Part shown: piece by piece, positions 1 to 7,800 of the stretch
Layout: every line of letters begins with the position of its first letter
Position numbering within the stretch: position 1 is the stretch's first letter
Source of the DNA: Pseudomonadota bacterium
Lineage (GTDB): Bacteria > Pseudomonadota > Alphaproteobacteria > Acetobacterales > Acetobacteraceae
Direction: 5' to 3'
DNA: 9,307 nucleotides
Assembly (NCBI GenBank): GCA_021828605.1
Contig: JAJZEG010000234.1
Span: 1-9,307, forward strand
The notes under the pieces: model-generated
The model's database searches: none
Seen by the model: the letters and a program-made list of their open reading frames with translations, nothing else
What the model was told of the DNA's origin: nothing
Position numbers and translations under genes: made by a program

Positions 1-256
1 TAGGGTCATATTCCAAACGCTCGACCGTCGCGGCCATACCATGCTTGCGGCGCTTGAAATCCACAATCCGGTAGGTGCGCTTATGTCCGCCGCCCCGGAA
101 ATAGCTGGTGGTGCGACCGTGATTATTACGCCCGCCGGTGGAATGCTTGCCCTCGGTCAATCCCTTGACCGGCGTGCCCTTCCACAACTCGCTGCGCTCG
201 ATCAGAACGGTGCCGCGCAGGCTCGCCGTGACCGGTTTGAAATGTTTCAATGCCAT
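1..256 (-). CDS. rplB: 50S ribosomal protein L2 (uL2), N-terminal part, cut by the window edge
   Basis: Only the first 85 codons are present; the gene runs off at position 1, and L2 is normally about 275 residues. Reading starts at ATG 256-254 with [15 protein letters not shown] and continues with the conserved [20 protein letters not shown] and the [17 protein letters not shown] stretch typical of the L2 N-terminal RNA-binding region. L2 is a primary 23S rRNA-binding protein needed for subunit association and peptidyl-transferase activity. The start is supported by an AGGA Shine-Dalgarno 7 nt upstream and by family alignment at MALK. It follows rplW after 14 nt, in the normal S10 operon order. 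The cut is a window effect, not a defect. Confidence 0.97.
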   Translation of the reverse strand, partial: MALKHFKPVTASLRGTVLIERSELWKGTPVKGLTEGKHSTGGRNNHGRTTSYFRGGGHKRTYRIVDFKRRKHGMAATVERLEYDP

Positions 257-270
257 TTTTCAGTCCTGCC

Positions 271-657
271 TCAAGCCAGACGCGCGGTGAAATCGATCGA
301 CTGACCTTCAGCCAGCGTCACAAATGCTTTTTTCACATCCGAACGTGAGCCCGGACGGCCCTTGAACTGCTTGGTTTTGCCCTTCTGCACCAGCGTATTC
401 ACGCCGAGCACCTTCACGCCAAACAATCCCTCGATCGCCGCCTTGATCATCGGCTTGGTCGCATCGAGCGAGACTTTGAACACCACCTGGTTCCGTTCCG
501 ACAAAGCCGTTGCCTTCTCGGTAACCACCGGCCCACGGATAATGTCGAACATTCTCTCGCGCCCAATAACCAGGCTGGGCGCGGGCTTGTTGCCACGCGG
601 CGCAGGCTTCGGCTTCTTCGCGGGCACCTTGCCGTCGGTTTGCGTTGAATTGCTCAT
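271..657 (-). CDS. rplW: 50S ribosomal protein L23 (uL23) with an N-terminal extension
   Basis: L23 binds 23S rRNA domain III at the exit of the peptide tunnel and is the docking site for trigger factor and SRP. The L23 core begins near residue 35 with [14 protein letters not shown] and continues through the conserved FKV...[17 protein letters not shown] and VNTL...[11 protein letters not shown] segments to the C-terminus. The protein has 128 residues, whereas bacterial L23 is usually about 95-105. The extra 34 or so residues ([20 protein letters not shown] onward) are rich in Lys, Pro and Ala and look disordered. I keep the long start because its ATG overlaps the rplD stop as ATGA and has an AGGAG 7 nt upstream. 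The only internal ATG, at codon 36, has just a weak GAGAGA directly against it. Translation is probably coupled to rplD. Confidence 0.95.
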   Translation of the reverse strand: MSNSTQTDGKVPAKKPKPAPRGNKPAPSLVIGRERMFDIIRGPVVTEKATALSERNQVVFKVSLDATKPMIKAAIEGLFGVKVLGVNTLVQKGKTKQFKGRPGSRSDVKKAFVTLAEGQSIDFTARLA

Positions 658-1313
658 GCGGCTTCTCCTGCGCCGGTTGCGCCGTCGATCGCCAATTTGC
701 CATCCAACCGTGCCGTCAAACCTTCGAGCCCGGCGCGGGTGATGACCAACACATCATGTTGAAGAATATCATAGACATTCGCGCCAACCACGGGCAGCAC
801 GTCGATCCCGATAATGTTCCGGCTCGCCCGGGCGAACCCGAGATCAACCACATGATCGACCACCAATGTCTTGCCCCAGCCCAGCTTTTTCAGCTTGACG
901 TTCAGCTCGCTGGTCTTGGTCACGCCCGCAACACTATCGAGCACAATCAACTTACCCTCACGGGCCTTTTGCGACAGCGCCGAAATCAAGCCCATCCGCC
1001 GAACTTTTTTGTTCAACGAATAGCCGTGATCGCGAACCACCGGACCATGAACGCCACCCCCGGTGCGGAATTGCGGCGCGCGCAAGCTACCCTGACGGGC
1101 GCTGCCGGTACCCTTCTGGCGGAACGGCTTTTTCGTGGTGCCCTGCACCTCGCCCATGCCCTTGGTTTTATGCGTGCCCGCCCGGCGCTTCGCGAGCTGC
1201 CAATGCACCACCCGTGCCATAATGTCAGGGCGCGGACGCACACCAAAATAGGCTTCAGGTAACGTTGCTTTGCCTGCCTGTGCGGCATCCAGCGTGGTGA
1301 CGTCGATTTCCAT
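654..1313 (-). CDS. rplD: 50S ribosomal protein L4 (uL4)
   Basis: L4 binds 23S rRNA early in 50S assembly and sends a loop into the peptide tunnel constriction. In E. coli it also represses its own S10 operon. From the ATG at 1313 the protein has 219 residues. It begins [14 protein letters not shown]. The tunnel loop is at about residues 44-90, with [15 protein letters not shown] at 61-75 and RTGGGVHGP at 83-91. Lys67 corresponds to E. coli Lys63, a known macrolide-resistance site, and is wild type. The globular part follows (residues 100-210, with LIVLDS and TLVVDH). A GTG one codon upstream could also start translation, but the ATG has better spacing (7 nt) from the GGAG, which is fused to the rplC stop as TGAGGAG. 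The stop overlaps the rplW start by 4 nt. Confidence 0.98.
   Translation of the reverse strand: MEIDVTTLDAAQAGKATLPEAYFGVRPRPDIMARVVHWQLAKRRAGTHKTKGMGEVQGTTKKPFRQKGTGSARQGSLRAPQFRTGGGVHGPVVRDHGYSLNKKVRRMGLISALSQKAREGKLIVLDSVAGVTKTSELNVKLKKLGWGKTLVVDHVVDLGFARASRNIIGIDVLPVVGANVYDILQHDVLVITRAGLEGLTARLDGKLAIDGATGAGEAA
665..669 (-). promoter_or_regulatory. Ribosome binding site of rplW, inside the end of rplD
   Basis: The minus strand reads AGGAG, then a 7-nt spacer, then ATG at 657-655. The site lies within the last codons of rplD. It decides the start of L23 in favour of the 128-residue form with the basic extension. Confidence 0.8.
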
Positions 1314-1324
1314 CACGATTCTCC

Positions 1325-1999
1325 TCAGGCCTTTAACGCAGCGGGATACGCTGCATCGGCCGGGCGGGCGCGTTTGATTGCGTCACGGACCAAAACATAG
1401 CCTTGTTTCGCGCCGGGCACGGCGCCCTTGATCATCAACAGGCCGCGTGCCTCATCGATCCCGGCAATTTCCAAATTCATGGTCGTGATCCGCTTGTCAC
1501 CCAAGTGACCAGCCATTTTCTTGTTCTTGAAGGTCTTACCTGGATCCTGGCGGTTACCCGTCGAGCCCAAGCTCCGATGGCTGATCGACACGCCATGCGA
1601 GGCTTCAAGACCAGAGAAGTTCCAGCGCTTCATGCCACCGGCAAAGCCCTTACCCTTGCTGATCCCCGCGACATCGACCTTCTGGCCGATCACGAAATGA
1701 GCAGGCGACAAAACCTGGCCCGGCTCCAAGGTCGCATCGTCGGCCACCCGAAACTCAACCAGCTTCATCGCCGGTTCAACCTTCGCCTTGGCGTAGTGAC
1801 CCTTGTTGGGCTTGGTCACATTTTTGGTTTTGGCATGGCCATAGCCGAGCTGCACGGACACATAGCCGTCGGATTCGACGGTCTTTGCCGCGACCACCCG
1901 CACTTCATCCATGTGCAGCACGGTCACCGGCACATGAGTGCCGTCATCCTTGAACAACCGGGTCATTCCCAGCTTTTTCGCGATTACACCGGTACGCAT
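1325..1999 (-). CDS. rplC: 50S ribosomal protein L3 (uL3)
   Basis: L3 is an early 50S assembly protein whose extended loop reaches towards the peptidyl-transferase centre. The protein has 224 residues from the ATG at 1999. It opens with [16 protein letters not shown] and continues with the signatures [14 protein letters not shown] (about 116-129), [18 protein letters not shown] (about 133-150) and [15 protein letters not shown]. Gln151 in NRQDPG matches the glutamine methylated by PrmB in E. coli L3. The ATG is chosen over the adjacent upstream GTG because family members begin MRTG and GGAAG lies 7 nt before it. The sequence resembles acetic-acid-bacterium L3 proteins as I remember them, which is the main basis for the taxonomic guess. 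It follows rpsJ after 21 nt and precedes rplD after 11 nt. Confidence 0.98.
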   Translation of the reverse strand: MRTGVIAKKLGMTRLFKDDGTHVPVTVLHMDEVRVVAAKTVESDGYVSVQLGYGHAKTKNVTKPNKGHYAKAKVEPAMKLVEFRVADDATLEPGQVLSPAHFVIGQKVDVAGISKGKGFAGGMKRWNFSGLEASHGVSISHRSLGSTGNRQDPGKTFKNKKMAGHLGDKRITTMNLEIAGIDEARGLLMIKGAVPGAKQGYVLVRDAIKRARPADAAYPAALKA

Positions 2000-2020
2000 C
2001 ACATCACTTCCAGACTATTC

Positions 2021-2329
2021 TTAGATCTTGATCTCAACATCGACACCGGCCGCCAGATCGAGCTTCATCAAAGCATCGACCGTCTGGGCTGTCGGCTCGA
2101 CGATATCGAGCAAGCGGCGATGGGTTCGAATTTCGAACTGCTCACGGCTCTTTTTATCGACATGCGGCGAACGGTTCACAGTAAACCGCTCAATATGGGT
2201 CGGCAGCGGGATCGGGCCCCGCACCTGAGCGCCGGTGCGCTTCGCCGTGTTCACGATCTCCTTGGTGCTGTTATCCAGCACGCGGTGATCATAAGCCTTG
2301 AGGCGAATGCGAATGTTCTGACTATCCAT
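2021..2329 (-). CDS. rpsJ: 30S ribosomal protein S10 (uS10), also NusE
   Basis: S10 is a 30S head protein. As NusE it also partners NusB in transcription antitermination and NusG in transcription-translation coupling. The protein has 102 residues from the ATG at 2329, the usual family length. It starts [20 protein letters not shown]. It contains [17 protein letters not shown], the exposed loop [16 protein letters not shown], and the C-terminal [15 protein letters not shown]. An upstream in-frame ATG at 2344 would add five residues (MTGKT). I reject it because homologues start at MDSQN and an AGGT lies just before the chosen ATG. It heads the S10 part of the cluster, 66 nt after tuf. Confidence 0.97.
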   Translation of the reverse strand: MDSQNIRIRLKAYDHRVLDNSTKEIVNTAKRTGAQVRGPIPLPTHIERFTVNRSPHVDKKSREQFEIRTHRRLLDIVEPTAQTVDALMKLDLAAGVDVEIKI

Positions 2330-2361
2330 CGTCTTACCTGTCATGCTTCCAGCGCCCAAGC

Positions 2362-2378
2362 CTGCCCCGCAGGGGCAG
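2362..2378 (-). other. Hairpin between tuf and rpsJ
   Basis: A perfect 7-bp inverted repeat, CTGCCCC and GGGGCAG, encloses a 3-nt loop. It lies 17 nt after the tuf stop and 32 nt before the rpsJ start. No U run follows it on the minus strand, so it is not a standard intrinsic terminator. It could stabilise the 3' end of a tuf message, mark an RNA processing site, or serve in control of the S10 genes. The structure is seen; its role is inferred. Confidence 0.6.
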
Positions 2379-2395
2379 ACCCGAACTCAACCAAC

Positions 2396-3583
2396 TTACT
2401 TCGTGATTTTCGCAACGACGCCCGACCCAACGGTCCGGCCACCTTCACGAATAGCGAAGCGCAAGCCTTCATCCATCGCGATCGGCGCAATCAACTCCAC
2501 CGAGATCGTCACGTTATCGCCCGGCACCACCATCTCGACACCTTCCGGCAAGGTGACCACGCCGGTCACGTCGGTGGTGCGGAAATAGAATTGCGGACGG
2601 TAATTGGTGAAGAACGGCGTATGACGGCCCCCTTCTTCCTTGGTCAAAATATAGGCCTGACCACCGAAATTCGTGTGCGGCGTAATCGAGCCCGGTGCGG
2701 CCAAAACCTGACCACGCTCGACATCCTCACGCTTGGTGCCGCGCAGCAACGCGCCGATATTATCGCCCGCTTCGCCTTGGTCGAGCAGCTTGCGGAACAT
2801 TTCAACGCCGGTCACGATGGTTTTAACCGTCGGCTTCAAGCCCACGATTTCAACTTCGTCGCCAGTTTTCACAATGCCGCGCTCAACGCGACCGGTGACC
2901 ACGGTGCCACGGCCCGAAATCGAGAACACGTCTTCAACCGGCATCAAGAACGGCTTGTCCTTGGCGCGTTCCGGCTGCGGAATGTAGGAGTCAACGGCGG
3001 CCATCAGTTCAAGCACGGCTTGCTCGCCAATTTCCGGCTGCTTGTCTTCGAGAGCGCACAGAGCCGAACCACGGATGATGGGGATATCATCGCCCGGGAA
3101 ATCATACTTGCTCAGAAGCTCGCGCACTTCCATTTCCACCAGCTCAACCAGGTCAGGGTCGGCCATGTCCATTTTGTTCAGGAACACCACCAATGCCGGA
3201 ACGCCAACCTGACGGGCAAGCAGAATATGCTCGCGGGTTTGCGGCATCGGACCATCCGCAGCGGACACCACCAAAATCGCGCCGTCCATTTGCGCCGCAC
3301 CGGTGATCATGTTTTTCACATAGTCAGCATGGCCGGGGCAATCGACGTGGGCATAATGACGATTCGCGGTTTCATATTCCACGTGCGCCGTTGCAATCGT
3401 GATGCCACGGGCCCGCTCTTCAGGCGCCGCATCGATGCTGTCATAGGCGCGATAGGTCGCGCCACCGGATTTCGCCAGCACCTTGGTGATGGCGGCGGTC
3501 AGTGAGGTCTTGCCATGATCAACGTGGCCGATGGTGCCAATGTTGCAATGGGGTTTGTTACGTTCGAATTTTGCCTTAGCCAT
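2396..3583 (-). CDS. tuf: Translation elongation factor Tu
   Basis: EF-Tu is the cytoplasmic GTPase that brings aminoacyl-tRNA to the ribosomal A site. The 395-residue protein has the full family length and all GTPase motifs: G1 GHVDHGKT (19-26), G2 Thr62 in RGITI, G3 DCPGH (81-85) with catalytic His85, G4 NKMD (136-139) and G5 SAL (173-175). Domains 2 and 3 follow from about residue 205, with [21 protein letters not shown] and [14 protein letters not shown]. Gln125, one classical kirromycin-resistance position, is wild type. The start has GGAG 6 nt upstream. It follows rpsG directly after 80 nt, where most proteobacteria have fusA. Many alphaproteobacteria carry a second tuf copy elsewhere; that cannot be judged here. 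Confidence 0.99.
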   Translation of the reverse strand: MAKAKFERNKPHCNIGTIGHVDHGKTSLTAAITKVLAKSGGATYRAYDSIDAAPEERARGITIATAHVEYETANRHYAHVDCPGHADYVKNMITGAAQMDGAILVVSAADGPMPQTREHILLARQVGVPALVVFLNKMDMADPDLVELVEMEVRELLSKYDFPGDDIPIIRGSALCALEDKQPEIGEQAVLELMAAVDSYIPQPERAKDKPFLMPVEDVFSISGRGTVVTGRVERGIVKTGDEVEIVGLKPTVKTIVTGVEMFRKLLDQGEAGDNIGALLRGTKREDVERGQVLAAPGSITPHTNFGGQAYILTKEEGGRHTPFFTNYRPQFYFRTTDVTGVVTLPEGVEMVVPGDNVTISVELIAPIAMDEGLRFAIREGGRTVGSGVVAKITK

Positions 3584-3637
3584 GTTGATCTCCGTGACGT
3601 AGCTTGGACCGCATCAAAACCGATACGGGCGCTGTTG

Positions 3638-3654
3638 GAACCGGTTCGACGAAC
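3638..3654 (-). repeat. Overlapping short palindromes in the rpsG-tuf gap
   Basis: On the minus strand GTTCGTCGAACCGGTTC contains two overlapping inverted repeats: GTTCG-T-CGAAC (3654-3644) and the perfect 10-bp palindrome GAACCGGTTC (3647-3638). The loops are too short for a stable RNA hairpin, so if functional this would be a DNA site. It may equally be chance. The other bases of the 80-nt gap hold the tuf Shine-Dalgarno (GGAG, 3593-3590) and no promoter I can recognise. Confidence 0.3.
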
Positions 3655-3663
3655 TCTGCGAAA

Positions 3664-4140
3664 TTACCAGCGATAATGGCTGAAAGCCTTATTGGCTTCG
3701 GCCATCCGATGGGTATCTTCGCGCTTCTTTACTGCCGCACCACGGTTGTTCACCGCATCCAGCAGCTCGTTGGAGAGACGATCCTCCATCGTATGCTCAC
3801 CGCGCTTACGCGCCGCATCAATGATCCAGCGAATCGCCAAAGCCTGACGCCGCTCGGTCCGCACTTCAACCGGAACCTGATACGTCGCGCCACCAACCCG
3901 GCGCGAGCGCACCTCGATTGCCGGTTTCACATTGTCTAGCGCCTCGTGGAACATGCGCACCGGATCGGCATTCTGCCCACCCCGACGCTTCAGGCTATCC
4001 AAAGCCCCATACACGATCGATTCGGCGGCTGATTTTTTGCCGTCATACATAAGCACGTTCATAAAACGGCTGATAACGGTGTCGCCAAACTTGGGGTCCG
4101 GCAAAACTTCGCGTTTGACTGCGCGGTGACGTCTGCTCAC
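3664..4140 (-). CDS. rpsG: 30S ribosomal protein S7 (uS7)
   Basis: S7 nucleates assembly of the 30S head on 16S rRNA and lines the E site. In E. coli it also represses the str operon. The protein has 158 residues, usual for the family. Landmarks are [20 protein letters not shown] at the start, [19 protein letters not shown] forming the beta-hairpin (about 72-90), and the near-invariant C-terminus with [17 protein letters not shown] and [16 protein letters not shown]. The start codon is GTG, fixed by the family N-terminus and by a GGAG 7 nt upstream that is fused to the rpsL stop as TAAGGAG. The gap to rpsL is only 11 nt, so translation is probably coupled. The E. coli S7 binding site lies in a much longer rpsL-rpsG spacer and cannot exist here in that form. 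Confidence 0.99.
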   Translation of the reverse strand: MSRRHRAVKREVLPDPKFGDTVISRFMNVLMYDGKKSAAESIVYGALDSLKRRGGQNADPVRMFHEALDNVKPAIEVRSRRVGGATYQVPVEVRTERRQALAIRWIIDAARKRGEHTMEDRLSNELLDAVNNRGAAVKKREDTHRMAEANKAFSHYRW

Positions 4141-4151
4141 AGCTGATCTCC

Positions 4152-4523
4152 TTACTTCGGACGCTTCGCGCCATACAGCGACCGGCGCTGACGGCGTTTG
4201 GCGATGCCCTGGGTATCGAGCACGCCACGCAGAATATGATAACGCACGCCCGGCAAATCCTTCACGCGGCCGCCACGGATGAGCACAACCGAATGCTCCT
4301 GCAAATTATGGCCTTCGCCGGGGATATAGCTCACCACTTCAAAACCGTTGGTGAGACGCACCTTGGCAACCTTACGCAAAGCCGAGTTCGGCTTTTTCGG
4401 GGTCACCGTATAAACACGCGTGCACACGCCGCGCTTCTGCGGGCAGCCCTGCAGTGCAGGCACCTTGTTGCGCTTCGGTCGTGCTTCACGCCCATTGGCG
4501 ATCATCTGGTTCGTCGTCGGCAT
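4152..4523 (-). CDS. rpsL: 30S ribosomal protein S12 (uS12)
   Basis: S12 sits at the decoding centre and controls accuracy; it is the streptomycin target protein. From the ATG at 4523 it has 123 residues, matching the family. It begins [20 protein letters not shown] and contains [20 protein letters not shown] and [17 protein letters not shown]. Lys43 and Lys88, the common streptomycin-resistance positions, are wild type, so no ribosomal streptomycin resistance is expected. Asp89 is the residue that carries beta-methylthiolation in E. coli. Upstream in-frame codons ATG (4526) and TTG (4529) are possible starts, but homologues begin MPT and AAAGGA is 6 nt from the third codon. It is the first gene of the str-S10 transcript, downstream of a leader of about 250 nt. 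Confidence 0.98.
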   Translation of the reverse strand: MPTTNQMIANGREARPKRNKVPALQGCPQKRGVCTRVYTVTPKKPNSALRKVAKVRLTNGFEVVSYIPGEGHNLQEHSVVLIRGGRVKDLPGVRYHILRGVLDTQGIAKRRQRRSLYGAKRPK

Positions 4524-4535
4524 CATCAATCCTTT
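4521..4535 (-). promoter_or_regulatory. rpsL ribosome binding site and stacked start codons
   Basis: The minus strand reads AAAGGA, then TTG ATG ATG CCG. The three in-frame start-type codons lie 0, 3 and 6 nt after the Shine-Dalgarno. Only the last has workable spacing, and it matches the family N-terminus. Confidence 0.7.
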
Positions 4536-4572
4536 GTTCGCCCGTCGGGCTCATGCAATCGGCTGCTCATAC

Positions 4573-4608
4573 AAAACGCCGCAATCAGAGGCACGCCTCC
4601 GTTTGCGG
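4573..4608 (-). promoter_or_regulatory. Attenuator-like hairpin in the rpsL leader
   Basis: On the minus strand, arms CCGCAA (4608-4603) and TTGCGG (4584-4579) pair perfectly. Inside a symmetric 3-by-3 internal loop, GAGG and CCTC pair around the 4-nt loop CGTG. The structure is followed by CG and four T residues (4576-4573), which resembles a weak intrinsic terminator. It ends about 50 nt before the rpsL start. An attenuation or protein-binding role in control of the str operon is inferred. The pairing is seen; no known family is recognised. Confidence 0.5.
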
Positions 4609-4630
4609 ATTACCCTTGCTTGCGACCTAA

Positions 4631-4649
4631 GCCAGTTCAAATAACCGGC
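4631..4649 (-). other. Upstream hairpin in the rpsL leader
   Basis: GCCGGTT and AACTGGC form a 7-bp stem with one G-U pair around the 5-nt loop ATTTG. It lies 22 nt upstream of the attenuator-like hairpin, so the two may form one structured leader. The evidence is pairing only. Confidence 0.4.
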
Positions 4650-4715
4650 GGCACCGCAAACTTGAGACATCGAGAGCAGCGCGATCGGACGAACCGCGTC
4701 ATCGCTGAAGGCGCA

Positions 4716-4744
4716 CCCTTAAGCGGAGCATGAAAGTGAGTCAA
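4716..4744 (-). promoter_or_regulatory. Candidate sigma-70 promoter of the str-S10 operon
   Basis: A good -35 box, TTGACT (4744-4739, within CTTGACT), is followed after 17 nt by TAAGGG (4721-4716), a poor -10 match. It lies just after the rpoBC terminator and would give a 5' leader of about 185 nt containing both hairpins. A promoter in 4524-4778 is expected because the upstream unit is terminated, but this exact site is uncertain. I see no better pair in the interval. Confidence 0.35.
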
Positions 4745-4778
4745 GCGGACTTCGAGTCTGATCGTTTGAATCGGACAT

Positions 4779-4808
4779 AAAAACGCCGGCAGTTGGGAGC
4801 TGCCGGCG
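4779..4808 (-). terminator. Intrinsic terminator after rpoC
   Basis: On the minus strand a perfect 9-bp, GC-rich stem (CGCCGGCAG and CTGCCGGCG) with the 7-nt loop CTCCCAA is followed directly by five T residues. It begins 34 nt after the rpoC stop. It should end most rpoBC transcription and separate that unit from rpsL. On the plus strand the hairpin is followed only by GTTGTTTT, so bidirectional action would be weak. Confidence 0.92.
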
Positions 4809-4842
4809 GTTGTTTTGCTGCATTGCTGCTATGATGGTTGGC

Positions 4843-7800
4843 TTACTCGGCAGCACTGCGCCCGGGAAGGGCGGGACGCGTTGCGGTCAAGGTTTTGTCA
4901 CGCCCCGCCGCAATGGCGCGCATCCGGCTCATCACGCTGCCGGTTCCGGCAGGGATCAGACGCCCGACAATCACGTTTTCCTTCAGACCCACCAGATTAT
5001 CGACCTTACCGGCCGTTGCCGCCTCGGTAAGCACCCGTGTGGTCTCTTGGAACGACGCCGCTGAAATGAAGCTTTGGGTTTGCAGGCTGGCCTTGGTGAT
5101 GCCCTGGAGCACCGGCACGCCTTGCGCCGGCCGCTCATCGGCCTTCAACCGCGCTTCATTTTCAGTATCGAACTCTATCCGATCAATCAGTTCGCCAACC
5201 AGGAAGGTCGTATCCCCCGGCTCGGTCACTTCCATTTTTTGCAGCATTTGCCGGACCACGACTTCAATATGCTTGTCGTTGATCTTAACACCCTGCAAAC
5301 GATAGACTTCCTGGATTTCATTGATCAAATATTCCGACAACGCCTCCACGCCCATCACCCGCAAAATGTCATGCGGCACCCGTGGCCCATCGACCAGCGG
5401 ATCGCCCCGGCGGACATAATCGCCCTCCTGGACCGAAACGTGCTTGCCCTTCGGCACCAGATGCTCGGCTTCCTCACCGGTTTCATCGTTTTTCACGATC
5501 ACCCGGCGCTTGGCCTTGTAATCCTTGCCGATTTCGACCCGACCATCGATTTCCGCGATAATCGAGTGATCCTTCGGACGGCGCGCCTCGAACAATTCCG
5601 CAACACGCGGCAGACCGCCGGTAATGTCACGGGTTTTGCCACCTTCGCGCGGAATCCGGGCCAGCACATCGCCCGCCGCCGCATGGGCGCCGCTCTCGAT
5701 GGACAAAATCGAATCCGGGCTCAGGAAGTATCGTGCCTCGCCGCCATTGGCTAAGCGGATAATCTCGCCTTTGTCATCTTTCATCAACAGGCGCGGTCGC
5801 AAATCCGCCCCTTTGGCCGACTGCTTGTAATCGACCACCACTTTAGAGGTCAGGCCGGTCACGTCGTCGGTCCGCTCAATCAAGGTCACGCCGTCGAGCA
5901 GGTCGGCGAACTCCACGATACCATCCCGCTCGGTGATGATCGGCAAGGTGTAGGGGTCCCATTCGGCGAGCTTGGCACCGCGCGCGATCGCCTCACCCTC
6001 ATCGGTGAGCAACCGAGCGCCATAAGGCACGCGGAACCGCGCGCGCTCGCGCTTGCTCGAGTCGATAATCGCGATTTCGCAATTCCGGCTCATCACAATC
6101 GGCTGACCCGAGGAATTGGTCACGATGGTGCGGTTGCGAATGCTCGCCGTACCGTCATGGCTGGCTTCCACGGTCGATTTTTCCGCGCCGCGCTGCGCCG
6201 CACCGCCGATATGGAAGGTGCGCATGGTCAGCTGGGTACCCGGTTCACCAATCGACTGCGCGGCAATAACGCCCACCGCCTCACCGATATTGACCGGGGT
6301 GCCACGGGCCAAATCACGCCCATAGCATTTGGCGCAAACGCCAATCCGCGCTTCACAGGTCAGCGCCGAGCGGATTTTCACCTGCTCCACACCCGAGCGT
6401 TCAATCCAGTCCGCGGCCAACTCGTCAATCAGCTCGCCCGGCTCAACGATCACCCGATTATCGGTGGGATCAATCACCGGCTCCGCTGCCGACCGCCCGA
6501 GCACCCGCTCGGACAGGCTGGAAATCACCTCGCCGCCATCCATCACCGACCGCGCGGTCAAGCCCCGTTCGGTGCCGCAATCTTCCAGCACCACAATGCT
6601 ATCCTGCGCCACGTCAACCAAACGACGCGTCAAATACCCCGAGTTCGCGGTTTTCAACGCGGTATCGGCCAAGCCCTTCCGCGCGCCATGGGTCGAGTTA
6701 AAATACTCGGCCACGGTCAAACCTTCCTTAAAGTTCGACAGAATCGGCTGCTCAATGATTTGCCCTGACGGCTTGGCCATCAGCCCGCGCATCCCCGCAA
6801 GCTGACGCATTTGTGCCGGCGACCCACGCGCCCCGGAATGGCTCATCATCCACACCGAATTGGTCGGCTTGCCGGGGTCCTGACGCGAAATCTCGCGCAT
6901 CATCGCCGCCGCCACCGCATCGTTACACTTGGTCCAGGCGTCGATCACCTTATTATAGCGTTCGCCCGCCGTGATCAGGCCATCATGATATTGGGTTTCG
7001 AATTCCTTGACCTCGGTCTGGGTTTTTTCCAGCAGCTTATGCTTCTCGGGCGGGATCACCATGTCGTCCTTGCCGAACGAAATCCCGGCGCGCGCGGCAT
7101 GGGCAAAACCAAGCCCCATCATGCGGTCACAAAAAATCACCGCCTCTTTCTGCCCGCAATGGCGATACACCGCATCGATCACGTCGGACACGTTCTTTTT
7201 GATCAACTGCTTGTTGACCAGCGCGAAGGGCAAATCGACATGGTTGGGCAATAAGCGGCCCACCAACATGCGCCCCGGCGTCGTCGCGACGCGCTCCCGC
7301 ACCAATGTGCCATCCGCCAAAGTGCGGGTGATGCGCGCCCGGATTTTGTCGTGCAAATGCACGATACCCTGCGACAACGCATGCTCGATTTCATCAACCG
7401 AGCCGAAAGCCTGCGCGTCCTCGTCCTTCACCGCACTGAAGCGCGGCGATTCGAGCGACAAATAATAAAGCCCCAACACGATATCCTGGCTCGGCACGAT
7501 AATCGGCTTGCCGTTGGCCGGATTGAGAATGTTGTTGGTGCTCATCATCAGCACGCGGGCTTCAAGCTGCGCTTCAATCGAGAGCGGCACATGCACCGCC
7601 ATCTGATCGCCGTCGAAATCCGCATTGAACGCGGTGCAAACCAACGGATGCAGTTGGATCGCCTTGCCTTCGATCAAAATCGGCTCGAACGCCTGAATGC
7701 CCAGGCGATGCAAAGTCGGCGCGCGGTTGAGCATCACCGGATGCTCGCGAATCACTTCCTCAAGAATATCCCACACTTCGGGACGTTCTTTTTCGACCAT

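Noticed and set aside
2330..2359. Longer S10 starts (upstream in-frame start codons adding 5 or 10 residues).
   Set aside because: Homologues begin [10 protein letters not shown], giving the usual 102 residues, and the downstream ATG has an acceptable Shine-Dalgarno.
2362..2378. The tuf-rpsJ hairpin as a true intrinsic terminator.
   Set aside because: No U run follows it on the minus strand, and the S10 genes downstream have no other clear promoter in the window, so read-through is expected.
1403..3505. A 700-codon open frame on the plus strand, antisense to tuf, rpsJ and rplC.
   Set aside because: It lies opposite three certain genes, crosses their spacers, has an odd His/Asn/Arg-rich composition and shows no recognisable domain. 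Biased codon use in highly expressed GC-rich genes commonly leaves the antisense strand free of stops.
4236..4733. A plus-strand open frame opposite rpsL and its leader.
   Set aside because: It covers conserved S12 codons and the leader hairpins on the opposite strand, has no family resemblance and no ribosome binding site that I can see.
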